From Polydactylus sextarius (taxonomy: Eukaryota; Chordata; Actinopteri; Polynemidae), in assembly GCA_016801845.1 (NCBI GenBank), contig CM028927.1, forward strand, positions 8,456,501 through 8,520,500: 64,000 bases of DNA, read 5' to 3'. Positions 1 through 14,443 of the stretch are shown here, in pieces. Position 1 is the stretch's first letter, and each line of letters starts with the position of its first letter. The notes below the pieces were generated by a model. That model was not told where the DNA came from. It saw nothing but the letters and a program-made list of their open reading frames with translations, and made no database searches. The position numbers were made by a program, and so were the translations under genes.

Positions 1-1904
1 TAGCACATATGATCCAGTAAATAAAACTGCAGTATTGCTCAGACGTAAGTGATGAACTGTAGAATAGTTGGTTATGGTTATTTAAACGAATTCTGCCGAC
101 TGAGAGACTTCATGGAAGCCTTACTGCTTTCTACATCGCATGATCCACCTCATCAGATGCAAGGAGGTGGCAGCGCATAAGAAATGCAGTACTATCTCTG
201 TATCTAGGCCTCACATGTTTACTGCACCGTCTGGAGTCCCTCCTGAAAGTGAAAGTGTGTCATCTAATGTATGCAGCCAACAGCCACCGCTCCTGAGCTG
301 TTCTGGGTATTGGGGATTATATAAACTAAACCAACATGGAGTGTGGAAAGGGCGTCCTATCAGTGTGTGTGTGTGTTGCTCCTCCTATGGTTTCTCTCAC
401 TCCCTGACAACTGAAGCCTGAACATCTCCAAAGACTTGCACCATGGGGAGTCTTGTTTTGCATTATCATTAAAGACACATATGGGGTGTGGGAGACTGCA
501 GAGCTGCATGTGTGCCACAATGGATCAAAAACTGGGCCTGCGCCATATACAGAGTACAACAAAAACACAAGCTTCTCTGTGCACGGATTTGCCGAATTTC
601 AGGATATTTTATGGTGCCATTTTGATTGCATATTTCAGAGGGATGCGCAGAGAAGATTAGTATAAGACAGCGTTAGAGACAGCAGCATCGCAGCATCGCA
701 GCAGCACTTCTCATTTTCCTAGGGAGCAGCCAAGTGGTGTCTATGCAGCATTTGTCAGGATGTGAAGATTTCTGGGAAGTTTCCATCAGAGCATGTCATC
801 CCGCACAAGACAGAAACAAGCTGGTCTCACGCGGCGTCTTCAGAGGGAAACAAATATTCCTTGCTATTTTTTCCCATCAGTGTGATGCATTTAAACTGAA
901 ACTTGCACTTTCACAGAACCATTTTAACTCTCATTTTAACTGTGTGGCCTTTATGCCAAGATAACAAAACCAATGTATCATACACGGCAGATCACTCTTG
1001 TTGATATGACGACACCGGTATATCTTAGGAAACAAATAGCTGAGCATCACAGATGAGTAATTGAGACCGACTGCAGGGCAGAGCGTCAACACCAGGGGAA
1101 ACGGAACGATTTTGGATTGAGCACGACATTTCACCACCTCACTCAGCAGCTGGTGATCAAACCAATCAGATATGGTTGGAAAATCTCTCTTTTTCTTCTC
1201 TCATTACCCTCCAAGCATCTTGATTCACGTCTCCATCACAGTTAAATGTGGGTGATAGCCTGTTTTACTCCCCGTGGATGCAGATGACTCACAGTCACGG
1301 ATAAACAACGATGTACAGTGAGATCGAAAGGTTTTTTTTTTTTTTTTTAGCAAAGCACTTTTTTTCTTTCTTTTTCTGTCATAAGTGTTGCCAGCATTGT
1401 GACACACATTTTAAAAGGCTTTAAACTGAACAGTAAAAGAAATAACAAAAAAGATAATGAGAAAACGCAGGCAATAACACATTTACAACATAACTTACAT
1501 AACTTATTCGCAACACACAACAAATGAGTACACTGACATCAGATATGGTCCATTTATTGGATCCAACAAATACAAAAAAAAAAAACATTAAATACATCCT
1601 TCACTTCCCTAATAACAACATAAGGCCACTGGGGTTGCCAACAGTATTAATACAACAGACACAGTGTTGAATTCCAGCATTATTATTTGTGTATGTTTAA
1701 CACGTAATTAATTGAAATGTCTCCATTGGGAATTGTTTAGCATTATACACAGAAGATGTAGATGCTGATGTAAAACACCACTGCTTGGTCCATTAGGTCT
1801 GAGTGACAGTACAATCAGCCACTTTATCGGTTCAAGTGCTCCAACAGATCTCTGGAATATCACCACTGTTTACAACAAAGGTTGGTTGACATAATGCGAC
1901 CTGC

Positions 1905-1951
<47 letters not shown>

Positions 1952-4558
1952 CAAACTTGCGAATATCATTTTAATCGCAGCTACATGTACAATATCAAAT
2001 TAGCATACAATAAAACGCCAGCGTATGTAGGGCACGTCTGGAATAACAGATGGCCACAGGAGACGACAAATAACCCTTTCTAATAACAGGAGAGATTATT
2101 TATATACTGCACTCACAAGCTGAAAGACACAAACTTAAGACTTAAGTGTTAAAATAAATAAAGCATGAACACTGTATTAAAAGAGCAAATTCACCTGTCA
2201 CTGAAGAAACTGATGTCTCGTGGGTTTAAAACTCACAGAGGCAGATTTTTATTCATGTAAAGCTCAGCTCAGTATGTTGCACCGCCCATGGAAAATTGTT
2301 TCAACTAAACCTTTTACCGTCACTGATCAATCCGATTTTTTTTTGGCCCTTACTGCGCATCATCCATCTTCCCACTGGTCATTTGGTCCATTTCATTTAT
2401 TGTTCCCGCAATCATATACCACTCAGAATACCAGACAACTGTGAACTTTAACTGCAGGACTTGTTTCATATTCCAATGAGCTTGGAACTTCTTTTTTTAT
2501 TCTATTTTATGCCTCTATCCTCAGTCAGCACAACTATCTCTTGTCTTTTTTACACTGCTCTGCACACTGCAATAAAATTGTAAATGTGTTCAGAGTAGTA
2601 CGTAATGTACATCTTGCACTGGCCCTTTAGGCTTGAATTGAGTGAGCTCATACACAACACACAGATGTTACTGTGTTCCTGCGACAACTTCAACACCACA
2701 CATTACTATACATGTACTGTATATTTGGCTAAAGAAGGGATTCTGATTCTGGCAAAGTCCCCACTTTGGTGATGGTAAAAACTGATTTTTTTTTAATGTC
2801 CTGTATATACTTTTTTGTGAGTATACAATCTGAATCAATAGCAAAAATCTATTTTTGTACAATCATCCCTTAACATCAATTCCTAATTGAGTTCCTTCAA
2901 GACTGATGGACCAACAGCCTGTGAAGGTTAATGGTAAGGAAGAGGTCACAAATTGCTTCATTCAGCCTCCTCCATTATCTGATTCTGCTGTCAACAACTG
3001 TACTCTTGATGACTTCCGTTCATAAATCAAACCTCAAGCACACTAGTGTACAAGTGCTCATCTGAGAAGGATTTGGTAGAGGGGAGTCCAAAAGATAAGT
3101 CCTCCACCTCTGACACAGTGAGAGAGAGAGGTGGTGATAAAGAATTGGGAGAGGACCAGAAAATCAATCAGGAAGCCATCTGCTGTCCCGGCACTCTGGA
3201 GACACCAACAACTGTCTGCTCCTCCTCTGTGTTTCCCTAAGTCCCTCTGCATAGCCTGAGGGACAGCCACAGACGTGACACCGTCTCTGAACGGAGGGAT
3301 CTATAGTTGTCCAACTCTGATGGATGAAAACCGAGGCAGTGGATACTCTGAGAGTGGATACTCTCAGGAGGGATGTATGTGTATTGCAAGTGTGCAGATG
3401 CTCTAAAAACTTTTAATAAGTGTTCTCTTTGCGTCTCATTGTGACAACATGCATTTCTCATGATCCGATTAATGTCAAGAGATATTCTAAAACAGCATAA
3501 TTAATGAGGGTTTTGCATTAAACATATAAAAAAAAAAACATAATTTATCAACTTCAGTGTTAACACATTTACACTCACCAGCATTAAATAACCAAAAAAG
3601 CCTGGAAAATGACCCAAAAATGATTTGAATTAAAGCAGAACCAGAACAGAAGAAAAACGGAGCTCACTCTATGGAGCTTGTCTTGATATCAGTAGTTTGG
3701 TGATAAGAAATTTCACGATTTTGCTGTGTACAACTACATAATGCCTGTGATGTGAGGTTTTTCCTCTAACAACCACCTGTATAGAAGCGTAGCAGTAAAA
3801 ATGACACAAAAAGATTTGTAATAAACCACCTGATTTGCCCCAGTTTCTGTGGACATATAGAGAGAACGTGAAAGTGTAGAGAGGCGTGCTGGCCCCCTCT
3901 ACAGGATAAGATACAGACATGCTAAAATGCTTTTTTTGATGTACAGCAGGTTTATAAAAAAAAAAAAAAATAAAAAAAGACTGCAATGCCAGCCACTAGC
4001 TTGTGAGAGTCTCCAGGTGCGATGACAGAGGTATTAAGGAGTCGTTTTTTTACAGATGAACGCACACGTGATTCTGTGTTTGACCATGTGTGAGCAAAAC
4101 TGATCTTGTTGTTTAAGATCTCACCAGCGAGGTGAGTAAATTAAAAATAAGAAAAATATCAGCATGTACAGTACGTACTTTATCATGATTCTCAAGCATC
4201 TCCGTGATTAGAAAAAACAATGCATATTCCAGTAAGCTCCTGTCTCCCGGCAACAGCATCTAAAAAAAAAAACTCCCGTATATATATATATACATAAATA
4301 CAATGTACTTCAGAAAGTAAGTACCCATCAGTAAAATTTCATATGAATTAATTAAAATCCTGCTGGCAAAAAAAATGTGCAAAGGTTGAAGTTTTGAAAA
4401 GAGCGTGAAGCCTCTACCTTTGAGCTCCTTTCAGAATAAGGCACATGTTTCAAGAGACATTCAAGAATCTGATCCACCGATATCCGTCCTAAAGATGTTG
4501 GCCCTGAATGAAAAACAGAATTGTTTTCTTCTTTTTCATCTCCAGGCTTGATGCCGTT
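1..4558. other. Gene-free stretch downstream of galnt12, probably including its 3' UTR
   Basis: I found no convincing coding exon on either strand. The short open frames here have no recognisable domain and no consistent flanking splice sites. The part nearest 4,558 should be the 3' UTR of the minus-strand galnt12 gene, but no AATAAA signal lies close enough to the stop to fix its end. The stretch holds an (AG)n run at about 1,908-1,948, a poly-T run at 1,332-1,348 and an (AT)n run at 4,279-4,292. It is AT-rich throughout. Confidence 0.5.
1908..1948. repeat. (AG)n dinucleotide microsatellite
   Basis: About 20 uninterrupted AG units are visible. It is a simple sequence repeat and probably length-variable. 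Confidence 0.95.
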
Positions 4559-7424
4559 TTACATCCTCTCTTCAAAGAACCACTTTTGGTGGGAGATGTC
4601 AGAGCAAGGCTGCAGCGAGGGGGCCGGTGTCCCGTTGTCCGTCTTGTCTACTGCCTGAACACATTTCTGGCTCACCACATGGTACAGACTCCCATCCTGA
4701 AAACAGCCATGTTGGAGAATATATATATATATATATATATAAAAGGTGTAACATTAAATAGTGATTTACGAACTGATTTACGATTTAATATAAGCAACAT
4801 CACATTCTTTTAATAAAACGTTTAATTATCAAAGTACAACTTCTGTTAAAGACTCTGTAATTAATGAGATAAAAACATGTAATGTCAAAAGCCCATTCAA
4901 GTGTGATATTATTTGTGGAAAAATACATACAAACAAAAATACAAATAAACAAAAAATAAAGCTCAAACGCTCACTCCACCCTTCATCTTCATTGCCATCA
5001 TGCTACTTCCTGTCTGATCACTCACACACGATAAACATAAATATACTCGTTACCTCTCGGAGGATGAATTTCTGATCTGCAGGTACAGCTTGGCCTCGTT
5101 TCCTGCACAGCTGGACAGTCAGGTAGGTAGTGATGCTGTCACCCACGATGCATCCAGCCGGTTCCCTTGTGTTGTAGCGGATCTCACCGTCCATGGAGTA
5201 TTCAAAGAACTGAGGGAGGAGATGAAGCAGCTGGGTTTCAATTCAAACCTCATCATGCAAATTGTGCGATAGGTTATAAGAGAATTGTGCATCTTAGGCA
5301 CCGAATCCCTACGGGACGATGTATGTGTGCATGTTTTCTGTTACTAACAAAAACAAGTGTGGTGTACTGGTAAGATATAGACTGTGTGGATTTGTACACA
5401 CATAAATTCAATTCTGTTATATTAGCAGGCTATGAATGAAAGTGTGGAGCAAGTGTGATTCTGCAACATGCAGAGCACCAGCACCACAGAGGCCATTCCC
5501 TGCAGAGGCGACATCTCTGCTGCTGGTGGTAAATGGTAAATATCACAGTGTTTTCTGAAATACTGTCAACCACAAAGGTGTTGGGAGATGCATTTTGTTT
5601 TGTATCAACAAGGTCATCATATCATTTTTCAATCTGAGACAGACCTGGATCTAGATCACTATTCCCTGGTTTGTACACATACAAAGTGACATCCAGTACC
5701 TGGTTCTGGCCCATGCCATGACAAGGGTAAAGGATCACCCTCTGGCCTACTACCACGTGTTCATCTGGAGGATTGTAGTCAAAGCAAAAGTGGGCCTTGC
5801 CTCGGTTTTTGAGCTGTAATGAGCAAAAAGCAGTTAGAGATTTTTTTCAGACAGGCTCGTGCACATGTGATGTTTAGACTTTTTTTGTAAGTCTCGAGTC
5901 CACACTGCTCAGCTGGATTAAATACAATCAAACTGGTGATAATTGGTAAATTCATACTCTAATTTAAACCTGACAAGGAGCGACTCAAATGTGTTCTCAC
6001 CATTCCGAACATGCCTGGACGATCCTCGGGGAGGTGAAGATCAGGGTAAACGTTATCCAGATACCACCTGAAACCCTTACAGCCCAGCTTCTGTCTGAGC
6101 TGCTTCCGTCCAGTCACGTCTCCAAAGGCCTCCTAGAAACACAGAATACAAACGATGGTGCCAAACCATGTTTTACTTCATCTTTTATGCCTTAGCGCCA
6201 TGACATTCAAACCAGTATCAGGAAGAAAAGGACTATTGTAATATGGATTTGACATTAGTCAATGGCATCTCTCATATTCACAAAAAGGCTTTGTGTGTTT
6301 AAGCACACACAGCTGCAGTGACAGTATGTATTCATAGCATAGGCCTATGCTGAAATGGTATACAATAGCACCATCTATAGTTGATGAATAATTCTACATC
6401 ACAAATAATCCAAGCATCGTTCCATCATCTATACCAGTTACCTTTGAGAGTCACCGACTAACCAACCTGCATGTTTTGTACTGTGAAGAACTGTGATTCT
6501 GCATTAGTGAGGAACCAAATGCAGAATCATCTTAGTGTGAAGAAACAGTGCTAACCACAAGACCGCCCATTACAAATAGTAACGCCCTCAAACAAATTGA
6601 CTTCTAGCAATAAACCATGTCTGCATCCTGGTCAAACAAAAGCAAGAGGATCAAGCTGTGTATTTTACAAAGGTGTGGTGCGTCTGCGGCTTATTACACA
6701 CACAAACAGTATGAGTGTGTGCTTACATTACACCACTGTGATCATGACTAATGAGGTAAAATGCCGGGAAGAGGACTGTCTCTGCTTTGATTTTCAGGGG
6801 AGCACATGCTAACTACACTTTGCACAGTGTTGCAGGGTGATGATGAAAGATGGTGGTTTGACTTAGTACATGTGTAATTGGACTTTCATCATTCGATTTG
6901 TAAAATAGAAGGATTTCCAAAGAAGACAGTCAATGTTTAGTAATGCTATGGATCATAATTACGGACAGCGGAGTTGTACCAATAAAGTTTTTGGCTTACA
7001 AGTACAAAAACAGCAAGTACGGGTGTTAGAAACATTGCAGTGAATGGATGACAAACAGACTAATGACAATCCTATAAGGGGTCACTGAAAACAAATTTAA
7101 AGGAGCAATTAAACACTAATCTGATCTTCATAAGGAGCTAGGAAAGTCTGAATATCATGCTGATATTTCCAAATTTACTCTTTTGTCTGAGTTATTCCTG
7201 CAGACTTTATACTGTCACACATCTTGAATCTAGTTCATTTAGATTGAACACTTCCTTACTGCTTATTCATTAACCAAGGGTTAAGAACAAACCTCAGATG
7301 AACTGATAGGTACCACACCCAGTTTCCACACACACAAAATATATATACATTATTACATATAATGTATACATATAATACATGTATAAATTTAATGTATAAT
7401 ATTATACATATATACATTATTATA

Positions 7425-7456
<32 letters not shown>

Positions 7457-10400
7457 GCCAGTGTTACAGTGTGACAGTATAACAGACAGTTAATAATGCC
7501 AGAAATGAACAGCAAAGATTGAAAGTTTAAAGATAAGACTGCTAGAAAATAATAACAATGAAATTCCCTGTGATTAAAAAAGATGAATTTATTAATATGC
7601 TGTGGACATCTGTCTGTATAATAGAAACATTGCTTCTTTGGAGGTTCTGGAGCATTGGGTTTGTTCTGCCACAGGTTGGAAAGAATAGCTCCTCTCAGAG
7701 AGATGAGAGCCACCTGATCTGTGCTTAGAGAGCTTCTCTTAACTACACCGTCATACACTAACCCTGCCCCTCCTGCGCATGCACACATACAAAGGCAGGG
7801 CACCCCGTGGGTTAGTGCAGCTCTCATCCTGTCAAGGACAGGTGGGTGACACCCGTTGGCACCGTGTGACATGGAAAGGTGGTAATCACACACCAGAGCG
7901 CCCTGACACCCCTGTCACCTTGGGTGTCTGCCGCTCATGTATCCCAAGTGTCACTTAATCAGGGGAGCTTTTACAGCACAGCAGGAGAGCAGTGTGTACA
8001 TGTGTGTGTTTGTACATTGTGAGAGAAAGGAGTGCGTGTCATTTTGTGCTTGTGTGTGTAATAGACTGAGACAGTGTCAGTGGTGAAATCAAGTCATTAA
8101 GCAATCAGACAGTTTTGTGATGAGTGCAGCAAAAAAAAAAAAGGAAAAAATACACTACCTTCATGATAAAGACATCAACTCATTCAGTCACTAAATATGC
8201 CAAAATGCCTGATCAAAACATTGTTTTAGATGTGTTTACCACCACCAACAAACACACAAATGCACAAGCTCACCATCTGTGACAACTCACTTTTCGTGCG
8301 TGGGGGTTTCGATGGTAGTAGATCTCTTTGTATTCGTCCATCCAGACCTCAGCAGCTCTCACACTGTTTGCCAGGGCTTTGCTCCGTGAGTAAGGGGCCT
8401 TCTTTGGAAAAACATGGCCCACATGGGAGCATGGGTGGATCTCCAGGCTGCCCCCACACTGCCAAATCTAAGAACAAACAACATCACCACCACGAGGATT
8501 TGGTTAGCGTCAGCCATGATTCAATCATGTAATTAGGAAACACAAAGCACATCCTTGTTGTTGAACGGGCGTGGAAACAGAAAAAGCTGTTTTTGGTTCC
8601 TTCCTCATGGGATATTGCGGTTTTTGAAAGAAAAAAGGGATGTTCGCATTCTTCGTTGCAATTAAAGTATCAGGCTGTTTGGCCTGTTTGCTCTAGTTGT
8701 TCAGTTATAATTCTTTCAGGGTGGTTTTGGATCTGACATGGAATGACGCGTCTTACATAGTACACATTTTAGTAAATGTAAACCAGATATGACTGCCTTT
8801 TAACTGCCTTATGTCTTGGTGCTAAAAGTGGCGCATATATCATATCAGTGTGGATACAGTGTGCACATTAGACTTACTCCGCATAAATCTTGAGGTTTGC
8901 ACAGATGGAATACATATTTGTGTACATGAACACACACACACACACATGCATGCACGCATACATGCACGCACAGCCAACATAGTATCTTACCCTGAAGGAA
9001 AACTCCAGGTTCTCTCCTCCCCACACCTCCATCCCTGTGTCATATGTTCCCAGGTAATGGAAATAGTTCTTGCCCACAGCAAACAAACCCCCCGCCATGG
9101 TTGGAGACCTAAGGAGAAAAATAGTTAGACAATAGACAATATTTCAAAATTAATATTATAAGTTATGTCTAATCTGAATGAGAAATTCAATATAAAAGCA
9201 CCAATGACAATAGTTATAGTTGGCAATAGTTATCTGTAAAAAAAAAAAAGTTCACAAGTGACTCACCTGATGACATCAATGGCTGACTTGCGGCGTTTTT
9301 GCTCATATTCAGGGATAAAGTGCCAGGTAAAGACCAACCGCCAATCAAACCCTCCGATCTGAGGTTCTCCTGAGTGCCCTAAATACTCAAAGGTGTTCCA
9401 GTCAATCACATCAATGACAGGGCACACCACAGCCGAGGGCTCGTCTTTGATCCTTGTGAAGAAAAGAAAGAGAAAAGCAGTTGACAGGGTGAAAGTGGTG
9501 CTACAAAGCGAGCAATCTGTTCATCTCAAATGTCTTTGTCAACTTTTTGTGTTAACCCTGCTCTAAAGAGAAGTTACTGCACATATGGAGTTTGAGTCAG
9601 CTGTGTAACAAGCACTGCTGCAGCTGTCTGGTATAAAGAGAGAGCGCTTCACTCAGTTACACTTCAATTGAGCAAAATGACAGTCTGTCTAACTACAAGG
9701 CCACAATTTGACAGAGCACTCAAGAGAAAGAGCTCTCTTCTTTTCCTGTCAAGTGTTTCCTCACCTTTGGAGCAGCGGTTCTAACCAACCCTCATGACAC
9801 TCGCAGTGACAGTCCAGGAAGGTCAACACATCACCCGAGGTAATGGAGGCCCCTAGCAACCGGGCTCGCACCAACCCCTCCCTCTTGGTGGCACGGATCA
9901 GACGCACCTTCCTCAAACCTGAAATGTACTGTTCCAGTGGCGCCTTTAGATGAGCTTCAGAAAATAAAAACACAAAATAAAATACTATAATAAGTCACCT
10001 GAAACTGTGATATTTTCTATATTAGAAAATAGATTCATTAGATAAAAATTAGATATATTTTCTCATATTTCTCAAAATCACTTCCTACAGTTAGCGAAAA
10101 CATGGAGCAAGTACAACAAACACAATAGAGCAATTAAAATCCCCTTCCTGCTTTTAACAGCACAAGGAAGTCATCGGTTGACATGTTCACCACTTTGCAT
10201 ACGTACCCAGTGTTTAATTTGAGGGTGAGGCAGACATTGCTTCATTTTATAAAGGTCATGAGCCAAATATTTTTTAGAACCACTCCTTAAAGTGTCGTGT
10301 CTCTACTACTGACATTTAGCTTTTCATTTCTACTTATAAATATGAATAAAAATGATTTTAAAAACATCCAGTAATGTGACACCCTCTCCATGTGCACATT

Positions 10401-11357
10401 TAAAAATTTCCCTTCATCCACGTTGATGTTTTAATGACCAACCACTTGGTCAACATGTCAGTCTATTAATCCTCCCTTCTACCTGTCTGATAAATCAGAC
10501 TGCCATCTGTTGGTTTGTTTCTCCTTCAGTCTGTGCAGACTGTCAGTCTATCCACAGTCCATCAGTGTGTCTATGTCAGTCTCCACTCCACTGGTCTGTA
10601 CCTCTGTCACTGTAGTCATCTACCAACACCACCTCCTTCAGCAGTATGTCAGGGGACGTCTCCAACACACTGTGGACTGTCCTCAGCAGGGTGGACCATG
10701 CTTCGTTGTAGAAAGCGATCACCACAGAGGTTGTTGGCAACGATCTGTAATCGTACTTCAGCTCTTTGCAACTGCAAAAGAGAAATGTAGTTGTGAGTAG
10801 TGAGAGGGAGGAGAACAGGATTAGTGGCATGTTTGAGTACAATGGACACACCAGAGATCAATCAGAAAAAGAAAGCAGCAACTGTCAGTTTCACAATCAG
10901 TGTCTGTTGCAGTTAACACGTTAAATTTCTACTTCATGTATCTGGAAGATATGAGTATGTCTTGTGAGATTATTAACACATCTCATCCGATTACTTACAG
11001 TGGGTTCCATCTCTCTGGCAGCCTGCGATGCAGCGACACTTTATCACTGACATAAATGTTAATCTGATTCTGTTTTAGACTTTCCTCCTCTTTCCTTTTC
11101 TCCTCTGCGTTCAGATTGAGTTTGACAGCTCTTCCCATTTCCCCCAGGGCATTTACATCCAACGGGGGCTTCTCGTACACTGGCTTCTTAAGCTCTTCAT
11201 ATGTCACCTCTCCCTCCGCGGGGGCCTCCCGTCGATTTGTAGCGCTCACGTCCCCGGTGGTATTGTGTCGGAAAAATATTAGATATCCCAGTAAAGTGGC
11301 ACCAAAGAGGAAAAAAAGTAATTTGGGCCGATTCCTTCTTCCACAAGCTGCTGCCAT
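4559..11357 (-). CDS. galnt12: Polypeptide N-acetylgalactosaminyltransferase 12 (galnt12), complete, 10 exons
   Basis: This Golgi type II membrane enzyme transfers GalNAc from UDP-GalNAc to Ser/Thr, the first step of mucin-type O-glycosylation. Minus-strand coding exons, in order: 11357-10999, 10771-10602, 9954-9765, 9452-9267, 9108-8991, 8467-8291, 6132-6001, 5813-5700, 5209-5054, 4696-4559. All have GT-AG borders and compatible phases. The joined frame is 579 residues; human GALNT12 is 581. The start ATG has A at -3 and G at +4. Residues 13-29 form a signal-anchor helix, followed by a stem, the GT-A catalytic domain and a ricin-type lectin domain from about 445. Visible motifs are D224-C-H226 (DxH metal site), W331-GGENLE, H359 in GHVF, and a CFDYN alpha repeat in exon 8. 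The segment ending exon 1 (SLHRRLPERWNP) and the CHEGWLEPLLQR segment match GALNT12 rather than GALNT4. It lies downstream of a galnt4-like gene in the same orientation. Subtype confidence is high, by recalled family sequences. Confidence 0.93.
4719..4740. repeat. (AT)n microsatellite in galnt12 intron 9
   Basis: Eleven AT units lie in the intron just upstream (minus-strand sense) of the final galnt12 exon, about 20 bases from its acceptor. They sit where branch point and pyrimidine-tract sequence is expected, although a TTTTCAG acceptor is still present at 4,697. Confidence 0.9.
7340..7456. repeat. Compound (TA)/(TG) low-complexity repeat in galnt12 intron 6
   Basis: An AT-rich stretch with repeated ATATACATTAT-like words runs into a (GT)n tract at 7,425-7,438 and a (TA)n tract at 7,439-7,456. 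It lies inside the largest galnt12 intron (6,133-8,290). Confidence 0.85.
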
Positions 11358-12000
11358 CGTGTCGCCTCTTCGGGTTGAGGTTTCATGCCCTGAGGAGTTT
11401 TACTGAGCTGGCACCTCCTGCTGAACTGACCCCACAGGTTTCCGTTTGCGGGCTTCAACTTTTTTCCGCATACTTTTGCACACCGGCAACACGAGTTAGC
11501 GCTAAATTACGCGTCCATTTCGTCGAGTAAACGTCCTCAGACCAACTCAGTGCGCGTTTGTGTTTAATAAGCGGAACTTAACCGTCTTTATCAGGACGGA
11601 CTTTAGAGCAGGACACTCCTCCTCCTCCCCGGTTGTATTTAACGGACTACGGAAGACAAGTGTGAAAGGATTATCAAACTCGGATTACTTATTTCCCGGG
11701 ATTAGCTAGCTAACTAACCTGTAGCTTCACCACTGAAGATAAAACAAATCTAGGTCAAATCAAAAACTCCGTCCGCGGTTTAACTTGAGTTTTGTTTTTC
11801 CAGCGTTGACGCGCTAAAAGTAAACAGACTTACTACAAGTTGTTCTGAAAATAAAAAAGTGTCAGTCTGTCTCCAGAAAAAACTCCTGCAAAATATTTAG
11901 CGTCACTCGCAGTTATCAAGTAAAAGGTTTAATTCTGAACAAGTTAAACTTGCGACCAAGTTGAAACAATGTGTCAAAGTATCCGAGTTCGTGGGAAAAC
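11358..12000 (-). promoter_or_regulatory. 5' flank of galnt12, probable promoter region
   Basis: The sequence directly upstream of the galnt12 start codon is richer in CpG and GC than the neighbouring intergenic DNA, roughly over 11,400-11,830. No acceptor site is obvious immediately before the ATG, so the 5' UTR and transcription start probably lie within a few hundred bases. I see no clear TATA box in the expected place. The exact start site cannot be set from sequence alone. Confidence 0.4.
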
Positions 12001-13585
12001 TTCCGGTTGTAGGATTTTCAAAATAAACACCTGCACCTTTTTAATGAAAAACTCCGAGCACGAATTAAGTCTCAATTAATTTTGATTTGGAGGAAATTAC
12101 AATAGTCTGCCAGATTTTCAGAGCCTGCAAAGTGTCTGTATGTTAAATTAAGCTATTCACATATAATAACACTAAATAATGTATTATTTTATCTAATGTC
12201 TGACTCAACATTTCTTATAAAATCAAAAGTAATGTTCAATCCAAAGCAACACTAGTTGTAGTAACTGACTGAGTTTTGACTTTATAGTTGTGATATATCA
12301 GAAAGTATCTGTTTAACAAGAAATTAAAATGGAAAAAATAACTGTAGATTTTATTTTGGCTCTTCTATTCCTTCTATAGCATAATTAAACTCTGTTTAAT
12401 TCTTGTACAGTTGATATGTAATCCAAAACTTGTGATGCACAAGTTGAGACCAAATTCCAAAATCTATTATCTTGAAGGCAAAAAATTAAACAGGAAGTTG
12501 AAGATATTCTTTGTTTCAATTTTAACCTAAATTTTAAGTTCAAAGCGAATGAAGCAACAGGTAAATCTTTTACAGTGGAGGAACTAGACAGGGTGGGTCT
12601 TTATCTTTTATGAGGATTTGAAATCTGAAGAGAAGATCATATAAACAATGTCCTGTGGAATTTTATTATGAAACACTTTGCAAAGGGGGCCAGTGCTCCG
12701 GAGACTGTATAACTTCTAAAGAACTGTTGCATGAAAAATGAACTTCCTTGACATCAGACAGAGGTTTGAACACATTTCAGCTGATATAGAGTTCAGTACA
12801 AAAGGTCATGTGGTCATACAGACCAAGTAGTTTTTATTATAATAAAATTAACAATTCAGTGACTGTAATGACTATGGGGGATGAAATCCTACATCCTCGT
12901 CTCATGTCTCTCCACACTGAATCACAGCTGTTTAATGTCAGTATGTAACAAAACAAACACAACCTTCAAAAATCTGTTGCCAAATCCAAAGTGCTTTACA
13001 TTGTCAAAAATAAGAGTCTTCATAGAAATCCAAGAGTAACTTAAATTCACCATCCTTAATAAAATGACTATATCCAATTAGGCCCCCAACCAGGTGGATA
13101 TTGATATGGATGGATCTTCATTTGAGAAAGTCTGGTTAAATTACACAAATACTCTTGGATTTCTTCTTCTAATGTTGTTGCCAAAACTGTTGTGATTTTT
13201 TTTTTTTACACTGAGTGCATAAAAGAGTTATAGGTCTTATATTGCTTAGAGTCCTTTTCATCTTTTCCCCCATTTTTGGTATTAGTTGAAATGTTATTTC
13301 ATTGCCGTCGTTAGTTCCATTTGGATGGTGCATTAATTTACTGTCTGGAGGAGCAATAACTCGAGTCTTTCCCAGAAATGTTTATAAAAGAAAAATTAGC
13401 TGACTTCTAATTCTTTTCAGATTCTCCCCACAGATATCTTTAATGGTTTCATCAGTTACAGTGATAATGATATTTTTTTTCATCGTGACAAACTAACGAT
13501 TTTTGTAAAAATGCAGAATTCTTTCATCCCCCTTTTTTATGAGTCTGTTGATTAAATAGCTTAATATACTATTAGGACATTGAAT

Positions 13586-13587
<2 letters not shown>

Positions 13588-13620
<33 letters not shown>
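13588..13620. repeat. (GT)n microsatellite
   Basis: About 16 uninterrupted GT units in intergenic DNA. Such alternating purine-pyrimidine tracts are common in fish genomes. Confidence 0.95.
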
Positions 13621-13621
<1 letters not shown>

Positions 13622-13984
13622 TTGTGTTCAACATCTTGTAAACTGAGCTCAAAAAGAGTAAGTGGAAATATTGCGCTCAAATATATAAAATATATATTGC
13701 ATCAGAACTTCCTTTGCACTCATACACATGCGCTACTGATTTTCCTTACCACCAGAACACAGTAACAATGGAAAGACTGGAAGTCGATCCAAACATATGA
13801 AAACCCACAGCGAGCTAAACAAAAAAAGGTTTAAAACACTTTCCGAGGCTCATTCTTGATAACTTTAACTGCTTCAACAACAAACCCCTTCAGTTATGGA
13901 GGAAAAATTTAACCCATCCCTAGCTCATTTAACTTGTCATGCTAAAGCTAACTAGCCACATGGGTTTCATCTTAAGTATGCTAA

Positions 13985-14032
13985 CATATGCTAACAGTTA
14001 GATTTAATCATATGCTAACAGTTAGATTTAAT
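13985..14032. repeat. Two perfect tandem copies of a 24-bp unit
   Basis: The unit beginning CATATGCTAACAGTTAG occupies 13,985-14,008 and is repeated without change at 14,009-14,032. A further partial word, GCTAAC, precedes the first copy. The perfect identity suggests a recent local duplication. Confidence 0.9.
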
Positions 14033-14316
14033 CTCTGGTGTGCTATAGTGTAATATGTTTTGGATCAAGGCTTCAAGTCGCCGCTGATTCAAGCTGAAGT
14101 CAAGATGTTCATAAGAGCTGTCATTTCAGTCAGTGGAGTCTAAAAAAAAAACTATCTCAGTTCAGTTTTCAACTTTATTGGCATTGTGGATGTTAGGTGA
14201 ACAATGAAAAACTGCTGGTTTCTCCATCTGAAACAAAGCAAAACAAATTTTATTTTATATTTCTGTGCTCACAAGTAAGACATTGCCTCAACAAGAAGAA
14301 CCTGAAGACAGTTTTC

Positions 14317-14340
14317 ATGATGATGATGATGATGATGATG
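14317..14340. repeat. (ATG)8 trinucleotide repeat
   Basis: Eight ATG units in intergenic DNA. In one frame they encode a run of methionines inside a meaningless open frame, so this is a simple repeat rather than coding sequence. Confidence 0.9.
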
Positions 14341-14443
14341 AAGAAAACTGTCCAAAAACAGTTCTTCATCGTGATGAACACATTTGATGTATTGTTTTGT
14401 CCTTTATGTGTCTGAAGCAAACAAATGCACGTCCTCCTGGATT

